From CAWIUB01 sp963839175 (GTDB lineage Bacteria > Actinomycetota > Actinomycetes > Mycobacteriales > Jatrophihabitantaceae), in assembly GCA_963839175.1 (NCBI GenBank), contig CAWIUB010000050.1:306005-370004 (forward strand): a stretch of 64,000 nt of DNA, read 5' to 3'. Positions 26,751 through 35,518 of the stretch are shown here, piece after piece. The notes under the pieces were generated by a model that saw only the letters and a list, made by a program, of their open reading frames with translations, ran no database searches and was not told where the DNA came from. Position 1 is the first letter of the stretch. Each line of letters opens with the position of its first letter. The position numbers and the translations under genes were made by a program.

Positions 26751-26776
26751 TTGCCCGAAACGGCGTTACCTCAAAC
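26751..26776 (-). promoter_or_regulatory. Candidate SigF-type promoter of the SDR gene
   Basis: On the minus strand GTTT (26776-26773), a 16-bp spacer, then GGGCAA (26756-26751). One base differs from the usual GGGTA, so this is a weaker match. Confidence 0.5.
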
Positions 26777-26827
26777 GGCCTGCCTTCGGCGACGTGGATG
26801 AGCCAACGTTCATACGAGGCCGACGCT

Positions 26828-26853
26828 GTTTCGCCAGCGCTAACGCGGGGTAT
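26828..26853 (+). promoter_or_regulatory. SigF-type promoter of the coiled-coil gene
   Basis: GTTT (26828-26831), 16 bp, then GGGTAT (26848-26853), about 90 bp before the ATG at 26942. Confidence 0.7.
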
Positions 26854-26941
26854 GAGTCGTACCGCCGGACACGACGCGAACGCGGAACCCCAAGCGCTGA
26901 CGTGGGACGGTCGGTCGCGAACCAGCGAAAGGATGTCAGCC

Positions 26942-27865
26942 ATGGCGAAGGTTCGTCCCATGCATTGGCTTTCCACCCAGGTTTCGGCCGGAATCAAGGA
27001 CCTGCCGCGCAACGGCGCGTGGGTATTGTCGAGGATTTTGGGGTCCCCAGGCTCTGCTTCCGGCTTGGCGGGCGCTGCGGCCACCGATACGGCCCGTCGC
27101 ATATCGGCCGCGGTGGCTGACGCACTGCCCGGCGCACACGACTCGGTCGAGGTACGTCTGAAGCGAGCCGAGGCGGCGGTGGCGAAAGCTAAGAAAGCCG
27201 AGCAGGAGGCGCTGGCGGAGGCGCGCAACGCCGACAGCCGGGCTGAGGCCGCAAAGGCCATCGCCGAACAGGGCCGACAGCGCCTGCGTGAGGCAACCCG
27301 TGAGGGCAAGCAAGAGATCGATCAGCGTGCGCAGGAAGCCCGCCACAGTCTGGAACACCAGGTTGAGCAGGAGCGCGAGCGGGCGAGCCAAGGCGTTACC
27401 GAACGGCTCGAGAAGCTGAGGGCCGAGGTTGAGGCGCAGACTCGTCAGTCGCGTCAGGACGCCGAGGAAGCGGCACAGCGTGCCCAAGAACGAATCGCCC
27501 AGGCCCACGAACAGATGGCCGCCGCACGAACCTTGGCCGCCGAGGCGACGCGGGCGGCCCAAGAGGCGGCCGACCAAGCACATCAGCAGGCCAAGGCCGT
27601 CGCCCAACAGGCGGACCAGGACGCAGGCACCGCTGACCGAGCTCTTGCCGATGCCCGCGGTACGGAGGAGCTGCTAGCGAGCGAGACCGCCCGCGCAGTT
27701 CAGGCAGAACGAGAATATGAGGTGCCGGAACGGTTGGACGAGCACACCAAGGCTGAGTTGCTCCGCATTGCACATCCATTGCAGATTCCAGGCGCGGCGC
27801 GCATGACGAAAGATCAGCTCGTCCGCTCGATTCAGCGGGCGTCACGCGCGAAAGCGCGAACCTGA
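26942..27865 (+). CDS. Long coiled-coil protein with a C-terminal Rho_N-like motif
   Basis: A 307-residue protein. Residues 1-60 are globular or disordered, about 65-245 are an Ala/Glu/Gln/Arg-rich coiled coil with heptad character (KRAEAAVAKAKKAEQEALAE onwards), and the end (LDEHTKAELLRIAHPLQIPG, then MTKDQLVRSIQ) is a Rho_N/SAP-like nucleic-acid-binding motif. The ATG at 26942 has GAAAGGA eight bases before it; an in-frame extension to 26723 would cover the promoter and is rejected. It may structure nucleoid or envelope under stress. Followed by two small genes in the same direction. Confidence 0.72.
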   Translation: MAKVRPMHWLSTQVSAGIKDLPRNGAWVLSRILGSPGSASGLAGAAATDTARRISAAVADALPGAHDSVEVRLKRAEAAVAKAKKAEQEALAEARNADSRAEAAKAIAEQGRQRLREATREGKQEIDQRAQEARHSLEHQVEQERERASQGVTERLEKLRAEVEAQTRQSRQDAEEAAQRAQERIAQAHEQMAAARTLAAEATRAAQEAADQAHQQAKAVAQQADQDAGTADRALADARGTEELLASETARAVQAEREYEVPERLDEHTKAELLRIAHPLQIPGAARMTKDQLVRSIQRASRAKART

Positions 27866-27891
27866 CCCTGACCGATAGGAGTTGATCAACG

Positions 27892-28059
27892 ATGAGCCTA
27901 TTTCGTCGAAAGAAGAAGTGGCAGCGTGTCGTTGGAAGGCTGTCGGATGCGGCGGACAGTCCAGCAGTGAAGACCGGCGCCGGGGCACTTGCGGGTTTGA
28001 TGACGTTGACTGCGGCGAGTGCGGCCGTCTCCTCTGTGCGACGGAAGAAGCAATCGTGA
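27892..28059 (+). CDS. Small basic protein with one hydrophobic stretch
   Basis: A 55-residue protein (MSLFRRKKKWQRVVGRLSDA, then GALAGLMTLTAASAAVSSV, then RRKKQS). A possible membrane segment is flanked by basic ends. GGAG precedes the ATG. It starts 27 bp after the coiled-coil gene and overlaps the next gene by GTGA, so the three form an operon. Function unknown. Confidence 0.65.
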   Translation: MSLFRRKKKWQRVVGRLSDAADSPAVKTGAGALAGLMTLTAASAAVSSVRRKKQS

Positions 28060-28274
28060 AACTGCGTAGTCTGGCGGTTTTCGGCGTCGGATACGTCCTC
28101 GGCACGAGAGCAGGGCGTGAGCGTTATGAGCAAATCGTTGCGGCTGCACAGAGCGCGTCGAAGCGGCTGGAAAACCACAGCGGCAAGCTCGAAACCTTCA
28201 GCGGGAAGATCGACAGCTTCAGCGGAAGACTGGACGGACTCAAGGCCAGACTCCGGGACTACAGCGGCAACTGA
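28056..28274 (+). CDS. YtxH-like small protein
   Basis: A 72-residue protein that begins KLRSLAVFGVGYVLGTRAGR and goes on to ERYEQIVAAAQSASKRL. The short N-terminal helix with a GYVLGTRAGRERYE motif, followed by an amphipathic helical tail, is typical of actinobacterial YtxH-like proteins, a family linked to general stress in Bacillus. The start is a GTG that overlaps the preceding stop. Later residues repeat a SGK/SGR-containing 7-residue pattern (KLETFSG, KIDSFSG, RLDGLKA). Confidence 0.7.
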   Translation: MKLRSLAVFGVGYVLGTRAGRERYEQIVAAAQSASKRLENHSGKLETFSGKIDSFSGRLDGLKARLRDYSGN

Positions 28275-28338
28275 CCGCTACGGGACTCCTCCGGTCGTCA
28301 TAACGCGCCGCAACGCAAACAAGAGTCTATCGGACGGG

Positions 28339-28566
28339 GTGGTAGTCGAAGCATCGGTGGTTGCGCGCCTGCTCGGCATTAAGCTGCTACGCGTCAAGGC
28401 GCATGTCGCGTTGATGCCCGCTGGTCGCGAGCCGATTACCTATCTCGATACCCGCGTGGCGGAGCAACCCAAACAACTCGCCGAGGGTGGCAGCCTCAGC
28501 GACGCGGTCAACCTGCTGGCGCACGCATCACAAACTATGCACGACGCCAAGCGCATCAGTTCATGA
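28339..28566 (+). CDS. Short hypothetical protein
   Basis: About 75 residues from the GTG at 28339 (VVVEASVVARLLGIKLLRVK ... REPITYLDTRV ... DAVNLLAHASQTMHDAKRI). No domain recognised and no strong ribosome binding site. Codon use looks coding, and it follows the YtxH-like gene by 64 bp. The start is uncertain. Confidence 0.4.
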   Translation: MVVEASVVARLLGIKLLRVKAHVALMPAGREPITYLDTRVAEQPKQLAEGGSLSDAVNLLAHASQTMHDAKRISS

Positions 28567-28694
28567 CATCGCCCACACGGATCATCAGGACGCGCGAAAT
28601 CGTGGAACACGCTCCCGGCTGGTTCGCCGGCCGCGTCAAATCCGGCGAATAGCGCCCCGTTCAAGGGGTTTGCGCGGCATCGTTTCGCTTCGGC

Positions 28695-28719
28695 GTTAGC
28701 TGATCGCGCGGCGGGGGTA
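28695..28719 (+). promoter_or_regulatory. SigF-type promoter of the DUF1206-PAP2-DGK operon
   Basis: GTTA (28695-28698), 16 bp, then GGGTA (28715-28719), 53 bp before the ATG at 28772. Confidence 0.62.
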
Positions 28720-28771
28720 CTTCTGGAACAACAGCACCCTTGCGTCCGCACCCAGGTGAAGGTAATCGACG

Positions 28772-29578
28772 ATGAGCGCAACAATCTCCGTGCGACGGGC
28801 AGCCCGTAGCGATGCAATGACGCTGCTTGCCAGGTGGGGGCTGGCTGCACGCGCCACGATCTACCTGCTTATCGGCATCCTGGCGGTGGCGCTCGCCTTC
28901 GGATCCCACCACGGTGAGGCCGACCAGCGGGGCGCGATGCAGGAGCTGACACGGCACACCGGCGGGACGGCGCTGGTCTGGATCATCGGCATCGGCTTGG
29001 CCGGCTATGCCCTGTGGCGGTTGAGCGAGGCCGTGTTCGGCGTCGTGGGCGAAGGCAAGAAGGCCGGGCCGCGGGTGCAGTCGTTCGCGCGTGCGGCGAT
29101 CTACGCGTTCTTCGCCGTCAACGCTTTCAAGATTGTGAGCCACGCCGGCGCGGGCAGCCAGGCCGGCCAGCAGGAGTTGTGGACGGCCAAGGCGATGCAA
29201 CACCCCGGCGGCCGGTGGGCCGTGGGCATCGTCGGTGCGATCGTCGTCATATGCGGTCTCGTACTGGTCTGGGAGGGCGCCCGGCGGAAATTCGAGAAGT
29301 ACCTGGACATGGGCCGGATGAGCCCCACCGTCCGCAAGATCGTCGAGTACCTCGGCGTGGTCGGGACGATCGCCCGTGGCATTGTCTTCGCGCTTGCCGG
29401 CGTGTTCGTCATCTCCGCGGCCGTTGACTACGACCCGAAGAAGGCGGGTGGCCTCGACCGCGCGCTGCGCGAGCTGGCCGACACGTCCGCCGGGCCGTGG
29501 CTGCTCGTGGCGGCAGGCGTCGGCCTGGTGATATTCGGCGTATACGGCTTCGCCGAGGCGAAGTGGCGCAGGACCTGA
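28772..29578 (+). CDS. DUF1206 membrane protein
   Basis: A 268-residue protein with six transmembrane helices arranged as three repeats of two. Each repeat has an R-a-x-Y/V-x2-[IF] helix start: WGLAARATIYLLIGILAVAL, VQSFARAAIYAFFAVNAF and LGVVGTIARGIVFALAGVFV. This three-fold pattern defines DUF1206, whose function is unknown. It is the first gene of an operon with PAP2 and diacylglycerol-kinase-like genes (2 bp and then a 4-base overlap), which suggests a role in the membrane. Confidence 0.88.
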   Translation: MSATISVRRAARSDAMTLLARWGLAARATIYLLIGILAVALAFGSHHGEADQRGAMQELTRHTGGTALVWIIGIGLAGYALWRLSEAVFGVVGEGKKAGPRVQSFARAAIYAFFAVNAFKIVSHAGAGSQAGQQELWTAKAMQHPGGRWAVGIVGAIVVICGLVLVWEGARRKFEKYLDMGRMSPTVRKIVEYLGVVGTIARGIVFALAGVFVISAAVDYDPKKAGGLDRALRELADTSAGPWLLVAAGVGLVIFGVYGFAEAKWRRT

Positions 29579-29579
29579 G

Positions 29580-30305
29580 ATGGCGACCGTCGGATCCCGC
29601 AGCACCCTTGTCAGGGCAGGCGGACATCGCGGTGCAGCCGAAATACGAGTCGCCCTCATGCGCCTCGTGCCAGCCGCCCTTGTGCTCTGGGGCGCGCTGT
29701 GCGGCGCCGGTTACCTGCTCGTGCACCCGCTGCGCGACACCGCGTTCGAACGGTGGGACGCATCGACCAACCGCTGGCTCGCGAGTAACCGCGCCTCGAC
29801 CTGGAACACGGTCACGCACTGGCTCACCTACGTTGCCGAGACAATGACTGTGATCGGGATCGGGCTGGTGTTCTTTGTCGGCCTGCGGCTCGCGCTGGGC
29901 CGCTGGCGCGAATCGATGTTCCTCGCCGCGGCGCTCGCGGGCGAGGTGACGATCTTCGTCGCCACGACGCTGCTGATCGACCGCAACCGCCCGCCGGTGA
30001 GGCAGCTGGATAGCGCGCCGCCGACATCGAGCTTTCCGTCCGGCCACACCGCTGCAGCCATCGCGCTGTACGGCGGGCTGGCGATCATCGCACTGCGCGT
30101 CAGCAGCCGGGCCTGGCTGCGCGCGCTCGCCGTGATCGGCGCGGTCGCGATGCCGGTCTGCGTCGCGTTCGCCCGCTTGTACCGCGGGATGCACTTCCCG
30201 ACCGATGTCCTGGGCGGCGTGCTGCTCGGACTGGTGTGGCTGGCGGTTGTCTGGGCGGTCGTGCTGCGCAAGAGACCCGTCGAGCGGGTGGATGCGACGC
30301 CGTGA
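29580..30305 (+). CDS. PAP2 family phosphatase
   Basis: A 241-residue membrane phosphatase. The three PAP2 signatures are DRNRPPVRQL (KxxxxxxRP-like), the SFPSGHTAAAIALYGG block with PSGH, and RLYRGMHFPTDVLGG (SRxxxxxHxxxD-like). Catalytic His residues lie in the last two. It has five or six helices. It probably removes phosphate from phosphatidate, diacylglycerol pyrophosphate or undecaprenyl pyrophosphate. The next gene makes a lipid kinase of opposite activity, which fits lipid turnover. Confidence 0.88.
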   Translation: MATVGSRSTLVRAGGHRGAAEIRVALMRLVPAALVLWGALCGAGYLLVHPLRDTAFERWDASTNRWLASNRASTWNTVTHWLTYVAETMTVIGIGLVFFVGLRLALGRWRESMFLAAALAGEVTIFVATTLLIDRNRPPVRQLDSAPPTSSFPSGHTAAAIALYGGLAIIALRVSSRAWLRALAVIGAVAMPVCVAFARLYRGMHFPTDVLGGVLLGLVWLAVVWAVVLRKRPVERVDATP

Positions 30306-31174
30306 AGCTCGCCGTCGTGTGCAATCCCGCCACGGTGGATGACCCGGAGGACCTGCGCACTCGCCTGAAGCGGCACGACACGACGTCCGAAGTCCCATGG
30401 TTCGAGACCACCGAAGCGGATCCCGGCGCTGGGCAGACCCGACAGGCCCTTGCTGCCGGTGCGGAACTCGTGCTGGTCTGCGGTGGTGACGGGACCGTGG
30501 CTGCGTGTGCCGGCGTCCTGGCAGGCACCGAGGTGCCGATGGGGCTGCTGCCCACCGGCACCGGCAACCTGCTGGTCCGCAACCTCGGCGTTCCGCTGGA
30601 TGTGCCGACCGCGCTTGGCCGAGCGCTGAGCGGACGCCCACGCACGATCGACCTACTGGAGTCCGACGGCCGACGCTTCGCCGTGATGGCCGGGCTCGGC
30701 TTCGACGCAGCGCTGATCCGCGACACGGGCGAGCAGGCCAAGAAGCGCCACGGATGGATCGCCTACGTGCTCGGCGGCATGCGGGCATTGCGAAACACAC
30801 CCCGCGCCGACTACGAGATATGCATCGACGATGGCTCGCCGCGCCGGGTCCGCGCGCTTGGCGTGCTGGTCGGCAACGTGGGCCAACTGCAGGGTGGGAT
30901 GGCGGTTCTGCCTGATGCCGACCCTGCGGACGGCCTGCTCGACGTCATCGTGCTGGCACCACACGGCTGGCGGGGCATCGTGGTGCTGGCCTGGCGGATC
31001 ATGCGGCACCGCCCGAACAAGGGGCAACAGGCCCAGATCGCGTGCGGGCGGTGCGTCGAGATCCGTGCCGATCGCGCAGTTCCCGTCCAGTTTGACGGCG
31101 ACTACGTCGGCGAACAGCAAGCCATGACGGTGACGGTGCTGCCGGGCGCGGTGACGATATGCGGCGCGTCCTAA
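30302..31174 (+). CDS. Diacylglycerol kinase-like lipid kinase
   Basis: A 290-residue enzyme of the DagK/YegS/sphingosine-kinase fold. Key motifs are LVLVCGGDGTVAACAGVLAG, with the GGDGT nucleotide loop, and GLLPTGTGNLLVRNL. Later, GLGFDAALIRDT and PADGLLDVIVL belong to the C-terminal lipid-binding domain. The GTG at 30302 overlaps the PAP2 stop. It would phosphorylate diacylglycerol or a related lipid at the membrane. The end overlaps the convergent PLD-like gene by four bases. Confidence 0.88.
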   Translation: MKLAVVCNPATVDDPEDLRTRLKRHDTTSEVPWFETTEADPGAGQTRQALAAGAELVLVCGGDGTVAACAGVLAGTEVPMGLLPTGTGNLLVRNLGVPLDVPTALGRALSGRPRTIDLLESDGRRFAVMAGLGFDAALIRDTGEQAKKRHGWIAYVLGGMRALRNTPRADYEICIDDGSPRRVRALGVLVGNVGQLQGGMAVLPDADPADGLLDVIVLAPHGWRGIVVLAWRIMRHRPNKGQQAQIACGRCVEIRADRAVPVQFDGDYVGEQQAMTVTVLPGAVTICGAS

Positions 31175-32787
31175 GGCCGGCGCCGCAGGCGATCACGGAT
31201 TGCCCGGCCGTCCGGGTCGTACATGAACCGGTACACCGGGACGGCCCACGGCCGGTGCCGGCGGGCCAGGCGTTCCGGCGAGTGGGGGCGCAGCCGTCCC
31301 GGCGGACGCGACCCCCGCTGACCGCCGTCGTACCACCGTTGCAGTTCGTCGGCTCGTGTCCGGATGAGCTCGTAGCCCGACACCGGGTCGACGGCGTCGA
31401 CAATGTGACCGGCAGGCGCGCGGTCCGCGTCGAGCTCGAGGTGCTCGCGCCACAGCCGCAGCCGCAGCTCCCTCGCGAACAGCCGCGCTCCGTCGCCGAG
31501 CCCGGCAGGATCGCGCGGCTCGCGTTCGTCCAGCGTCGCGTCCAGCACTGCGCAGGACAGCTCGCTGTCGTGGGTCCACGATCGGCGATTCAGGTTGTCC
31601 GAACCGATCATCGCCCAGACGTCGTCGACGACCACCACCTTGGCGTGCACGTACACGGGCGTGCCGACGGAGTTCTCGACGTCGTATATCGCGAAGCGGT
31701 CGCCGCCGGCCGCTCGGCACACCTTGATGGCTTGCTCGCGTCCTACCAGGCTGGGCCAGCGCGCCGCACCCTGCTTGTCCGGGTAACGCGGGACGACGGC
31801 GATCACGTGCAGGTCCGGATTCCCACGCAGCGCCGAGGCGAGCAGCTTCGCGACAAACGGGGCCCACAGGTACTGGTCCTCAATGTAGATGAGCCGGCGG
31901 GCGCGGGCGAACGCCTTTCGGTAGGCGTAGGCGATGCTGCGTTCGCCGAGGGGGGCAAACGGATACCGGCGGAGCCGGGCCGGATAGGTGCGCAGCACCT
32001 GCACCGCGTGCGGGCCCGCCGGCTGCGGCTCCGGCTCCGGCTCGGGCAGATCGCGCCCGGCCAGCTTTCCGGCGTGATACGCCCGATCGATCAGCGTCCG
32101 CGCTGGGCTGGACAAATCCAGGACGGTGCTGCCGTACCAGCGCTCCCGGAAGGTGTGTTCGAGGTCGGCGACGGCCGGCCCGTGCACGGCGGCCTGTACG
32201 TCGTGCCACGGCGGGCGATGGCCGTACCCGTCGGGGAAGTCCATCGCCTGCGGGTCGCCGCCGTGGCGGGTGTCGTCGTGGCGGCTGCGGCCGAGATCGA
32301 TCCCGCCGAAGAAGGCCACGTCCGACTCCGGACGGCCGGGATGGCGCACCACGACGAGCTTCTGATGGTGCGACCCGGCCCGTCGCGTACGCGAGTCCAA
32401 CAGCGCCTCGCCTCCGGCCTCGGACAGCTGGCGCGCCAGCTCGGCGTTCTTGCCCTCGCTCTGGTCGAGCCAGCTGGGCTGCGATCCCCAGATCAGCCCG
32501 AAGACGAGGACACCCCGTCCTGCGATGTCGGCGAGCACGTCGCCGATCGAGGTTCCGGGCCCGGCGAGCAGCTCCTCGGTGTCGCCCCGGAAGTCAGCGA
32601 AGTAGACCTGGTCGTGCGCCCGCGTGCGGCACAGGACTTCGTGCAGGCGGGCGAAGTATTCCGTACCGTCGACCAGTGGCTCGACCAGGTTCCCCGACGT
32701 CCAGCCTCGGATGTCCGACGCCGGGTTACGGCGCTCGCCGTCGCTGAGGAACCAGATGCCGATACTGGGCTCGTCCTGGTGTGGCAC
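31171..32787 (-). CDS. Phospholipase D-like (HKD) protein, copy 2
   Basis: A 538-residue paralogue of the protein at 22841-24439, with the same order of blocks: SGNLVEPLVDGTEYFARLHE, HHQKLVVVRHPGRPESDVAF with GGIDLG, LIYIEDQYLW, and VHAKVVVVDDVWAMIGSDNL. The GTG at 32787 (VPHQDEPSIGIWFLSDGERR) gives a length close to that of copy 1; the longer frame to 33054 would run into the divergent PAP2 gene. It lies between DGK and PAP2 genes, so phospholipid remodelling is the likely setting. Confidence 0.87.
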   Translation of the reverse strand: MPHQDEPSIGIWFLSDGERRNPASDIRGWTSGNLVEPLVDGTEYFARLHEVLCRTRAHDQVYFADFRGDTEELLAGPGTSIGDVLADIAGRGVLVFGLIWGSQPSWLDQSEGKNAELARQLSEAGGEALLDSRTRRAGSHHQKLVVVRHPGRPESDVAFFGGIDLGRSRHDDTRHGGDPQAMDFPDGYGHRPPWHDVQAAVHGPAVADLEHTFRERWYGSTVLDLSSPARTLIDRAYHAGKLAGRDLPEPEPEPQPAGPHAVQVLRTYPARLRRYPFAPLGERSIAYAYRKAFARARRLIYIEDQYLWAPFVAKLLASALRGNPDLHVIAVVPRYPDKQGAARWPSLVGREQAIKVCRAAGGDRFAIYDVENSVGTPVYVHAKVVVVDDVWAMIGSDNLNRRSWTHDSELSCAVLDATLDEREPRDPAGLGDGARLFARELRLRLWREHLELDADRAPAGHIVDAVDPVSGYELIRTRADELQRWYDGGQRGSRPPGRLRPHSPERLARRHRPWAVPVYRFMYDPDGRAIRDRLRRRP

Positions 32788-32842
32788 GGCGGTCAGTCTG
32801 GCCCGATCGCTGTGGCCCGTCCAGGCCCTGAGGGAAGCGGAG

Positions 32843-33622
32843 ATGGCTGAGCAACCGAGCATGCGCGAGCGGCGGCGGGCTCGGTTCCACTTCGGCACGC
32901 ACGCGGTGCTGGCGTTCGTTGCCGTCGCTCTCGTCGCGGTGCCCTTCTCCATCCTGCTCCTGCTCGTCACCGCAAAGTCCGACCCGATGCTCCACCTCGA
33001 CCACGACACCGCCGATTCGCTGAATTCCTTCGCCGTCGGGCACCCGGTCTTCACCTCTGGGATGAAGGTGATCGGTCGAGTCGGGTCACCGTTGGGCTGG
33101 TGGATCGTGCTGACTCCGGTGTTCGCGTGGTTGCTTTACCGCCGGCTGCCGCGCCTGGCCGCTTTCCTCGCCGTCACGGCCTTGGGCAGCTCGCTGCTGA
33201 ACAGCTTGATCAAGGCGACCGCTGACCGGGCGCGCCCGCACCTGCCCGATCCGGTCGCGACCGCGCACGGAACGTCATTCCCGAGCGGCCACGCCCAAGC
33301 GGCCACGGTGGGGTGCGGGATTCTGGGACTGATCTTCCTGCCTATCGTTCGTCACGGCCGGCGGTCGTGGCTCTACGCAGGGGCAACGCTTGTCGTCGCG
33401 CTGATCGGATTCTCCCGCATCGCGCTCGGCGTGCATTACCTCTCTGACGTCCTCGGCGGCGTCATCATCGGCTTAGCATGGCTGCTCGCGATGACGGCCG
33501 CCTTCTCGGCCTGGCGGCGCGAGGAGCACAGGCCGCCAGTGCAGCCCGGCGAGGGGCTCGAACCCGAGCAGCGGCAGCGCCTGCGGCCCGGCGACGCCGA
33601 GCCCGCTGATCCGGGCGGTTGA
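32843..33622 (+). CDS. PAP2 family phosphatase, second copy
   Basis: A 259-residue membrane phosphatase. The signature blocks are KATADRARPHLPDPV, TSFPSGHAQAATVGCGI and SRIALGVHYLSDVLGGVIIG, with both catalytic His residues. It has about six helices and a polar C-terminal tail rich in Glu and Pro. The ATG at 32843 follows AGGGAAGCGGAG. It is divergent from the PLD-like gene. Same likely substrates as copy 1, which is only distantly similar. Confidence 0.87.
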   Translation: MAEQPSMRERRRARFHFGTHAVLAFVAVALVAVPFSILLLLVTAKSDPMLHLDHDTADSLNSFAVGHPVFTSGMKVIGRVGSPLGWWIVLTPVFAWLLYRRLPRLAAFLAVTALGSSLLNSLIKATADRARPHLPDPVATAHGTSFPSGHAQAATVGCGILGLIFLPIVRHGRRSWLYAGATLVVALIGFSRIALGVHYLSDVLGGVIIGLAWLLAMTAAFSAWRREEHRPPVQPGEGLEPEQRQRLRPGDAEPADPGG

Positions 33623-33691
33623 GCTGATCCTCGGGGGATGTCCGGGCCTCCCGGCGCACCATCAGTGTGAGGACGGCATCCCATCGACGAC

Positions 33692-33717
33692 GTTTGCGAT
33701 CACCCCCCGACTGGGTA
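33692..33717 (+). promoter_or_regulatory. SigF-type promoter of the GH13 gene
   Basis: GTTT (33692-33695), 17 bp, then GGGTA (33713-33717), 88 bp before the ATG at 33805. Confidence 0.68.
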
Positions 33718-33804
33718 GCGTCAGGTGAACCACTCTGCTGCGCCGATGCAGGCAGGGATCCCTAGCCGACGCACGGACACATCGAGGTGAGGCGATGTCG
33801 AGGC

Positions 33805-35466
33805 ATGTCTGAGCGGTGGTACAAGGAGGCAGTCATCTACTGCCTCGAGGTGGACTGTTTCCAGGACTCCGACGGTGATGGCTCCGGTGACGTCGCCGGC
33901 CTCATCAGTCGGCTGGACTACCTGTCGCGGCTCGGCGTGACGTGCTTGTGGCTCAACCCGATCCACCCCACACCGCACCGCGACGCCGGCTACGACGTCG
34001 CCGATTACTACGGCGTTGACCCCCGGCTGGGCACCCTCGGCGATTTCGTCGAACTGACCGCTGAAGCGGGGCGGCGCGGAATCCGCATCATTCTCGACCT
34101 GGTCGTCAACCACACGTCCAACGAGCATCCGTGGTTCCGGTCGGCTCGCGCCAGCCCGGACTCGCCTTACCGCGACTGGTACGTGTGGAGCGACACGGAG
34201 CCGCCGGACCGCCGGCAAGGCATCGTGTTTCCGGGCGAGCAGCGCGAGACCTGGACGTTTGACGACCAAGCCAAGGCCTGGTATTTCCACCGGTTCTACG
34301 ACTTCCAGCCCGACTTGAACTGGTCAAATCCTCAGGTCAGGGCCGAGATCAAGAAGGTCATGGGATTCTGGCTGCAGTTGGGCGCGTCCGGATTTCGAGT
34401 CGACGCCGCCCCGTTCGTGCTCGAACAGGTCAAGGCTGGCGTCGACCCCGGGCCGATGGACTTCTCGATCCTCGACGACTGGCGTCAGGACGTGCAGTGG
34501 CGACGTGGCGACGCGGTGCTGCTGTGCGAGGCCAACGTTGCGCCGGACGAGCTAGCCGCCTACTTCGGCGCGCAACCCGACGGACCCAACGACCGGGCGC
34601 ATATGTTGTTTTCGTTCGTGATCAACACCAAGTTGTGGCTCGCGCTCGCCCGAGCCGACGCCGAACCGCTCGTCGAGGCGCTGCGTGGGATGCCCCGCGT
34701 CCCCGCGATGGCGCAATGGGCCACGTTCCTGCGTAATCATGACGAACTTGATCTGAGCCGGCTCACCGACGATCAGCGCAACGACGTCTTCACCGCCTTC
34801 GGGCCTCGTCCGGACATGCGCATCTTCGGCCGCGGTATCCGCCGCCGCCTCGCGCCGATGTTTCGCGGCGACCGCCGGCACATCGAGCTGGCCTACACGT
34901 TGCAGTTTTCGATGCCCGGCACGCCCGTCGTGCGTTATGGCGAGGAGATCGGCATGGGTGAGGATCTCAGGCTCGCTGGCCGTGACGCGATCCGCACGCC
35001 AATGCAATGGGACCCGGGCAGCGGTGGTGGCTTCTCGGCTGCGGCGCCGGAGCTGCTGCCGCGCCCGGTCGTGACAAAGGGGCCCTATCGAGCAAGCACG
35101 GTCAACGTCCGCGCGCAGCAGCGCGATCCGGATTCCCTGCTGCGCTGGTTCGAACAGCTCATCCGCGTCCTGCGGGAGTGCCCCGAGATCGGCGTCGGCC
35201 AGTGCACGGTCCTGGATGTCGCGTTGCCGCGCTCGGTGCTCGCGCACCGCTTCGACGCACCGGAAGGCTCGATCCTCCTTCTGCACAACCTGCGCGACGA
35301 ACCGGTCTGCGTGGACATCGGCAAGCTGGACGGCGTTGTCGGGCGACCGTTTGAGGTGTTCGCTGACGGCCCGTACGCGCCGCCTGGGGCGAGGCTGGCC
35401 GGCTTGGAGCTAGGCCGCTGGGGATATCGGTGGATCCGGCTTCGTCGCAACGGGGCTCGAACCTAG
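33805..35466 (+). CDS. GH13 alpha-amylase family enzyme, trehalose-synthase-like
   Basis: A 553-residue enzyme with the GH13 barrel. Conserved regions are DLVVNHTSNEHPWF, GFRVDAAPFV (nucleophile Asp), AVLLCEANVAPDEL (acid/base Glu) and FLRNHDELDLSRLT (third acid). The N-terminus WYKEAVIYCLEVDCFQDSDG and the HTSNEHPWFRSAR motif match the trehalose synthase branch, which converts maltose and trehalose. Strict trehalose synthases are slightly longer, so another alpha-glucoside activity is possible. Trehalose protects against desiccation and osmotic stress, in keeping with its promoter. Confidence 0.85.
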   Translation: MSERWYKEAVIYCLEVDCFQDSDGDGSGDVAGLISRLDYLSRLGVTCLWLNPIHPTPHRDAGYDVADYYGVDPRLGTLGDFVELTAEAGRRGIRIILDLVVNHTSNEHPWFRSARASPDSPYRDWYVWSDTEPPDRRQGIVFPGEQRETWTFDDQAKAWYFHRFYDFQPDLNWSNPQVRAEIKKVMGFWLQLGASGFRVDAAPFVLEQVKAGVDPGPMDFSILDDWRQDVQWRRGDAVLLCEANVAPDELAAYFGAQPDGPNDRAHMLFSFVINTKLWLALARADAEPLVEALRGMPRVPAMAQWATFLRNHDELDLSRLTDDQRNDVFTAFGPRPDMRIFGRGIRRRLAPMFRGDRRHIELAYTLQFSMPGTPVVRYGEEIGMGEDLRLAGRDAIRTPMQWDPGSGGGFSAAAPELLPRPVVTKGPYRASTVNVRAQQRDPDSLLRWFEQLIRVLRECPEIGVGQCTVLDVALPRSVLAHRFDAPEGSILLLHNLRDEPVCVDIGKLDGVVGRPFEVFADGPYAPPGARLAGLELGRWGYRWIRLRRNGART

Positions 35467-35468
35467 CC

Positions 35469-35494
35469 GTTACAGACGAGCGTGGGTTGGGCAT
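35469..35494 (+). promoter_or_regulatory. Candidate SigF-type promoter, weak match
   Basis: GTTA (35469-35472), 16 bp, then GGGCAT (35489-35494), 25 bp before the ATG at 35519. Both boxes deviate by one base. Confidence 0.4.
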
Positions 35495-35518
35495 AGATGG
35501 CTGCGAAGGGAGAAGGCC

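Noticed and set aside
31159..32850. A 563-residue plus-strand ORF
   Set aside because: It is the antisense of the PLD-like gene copy 2, which has full HKD motifs.
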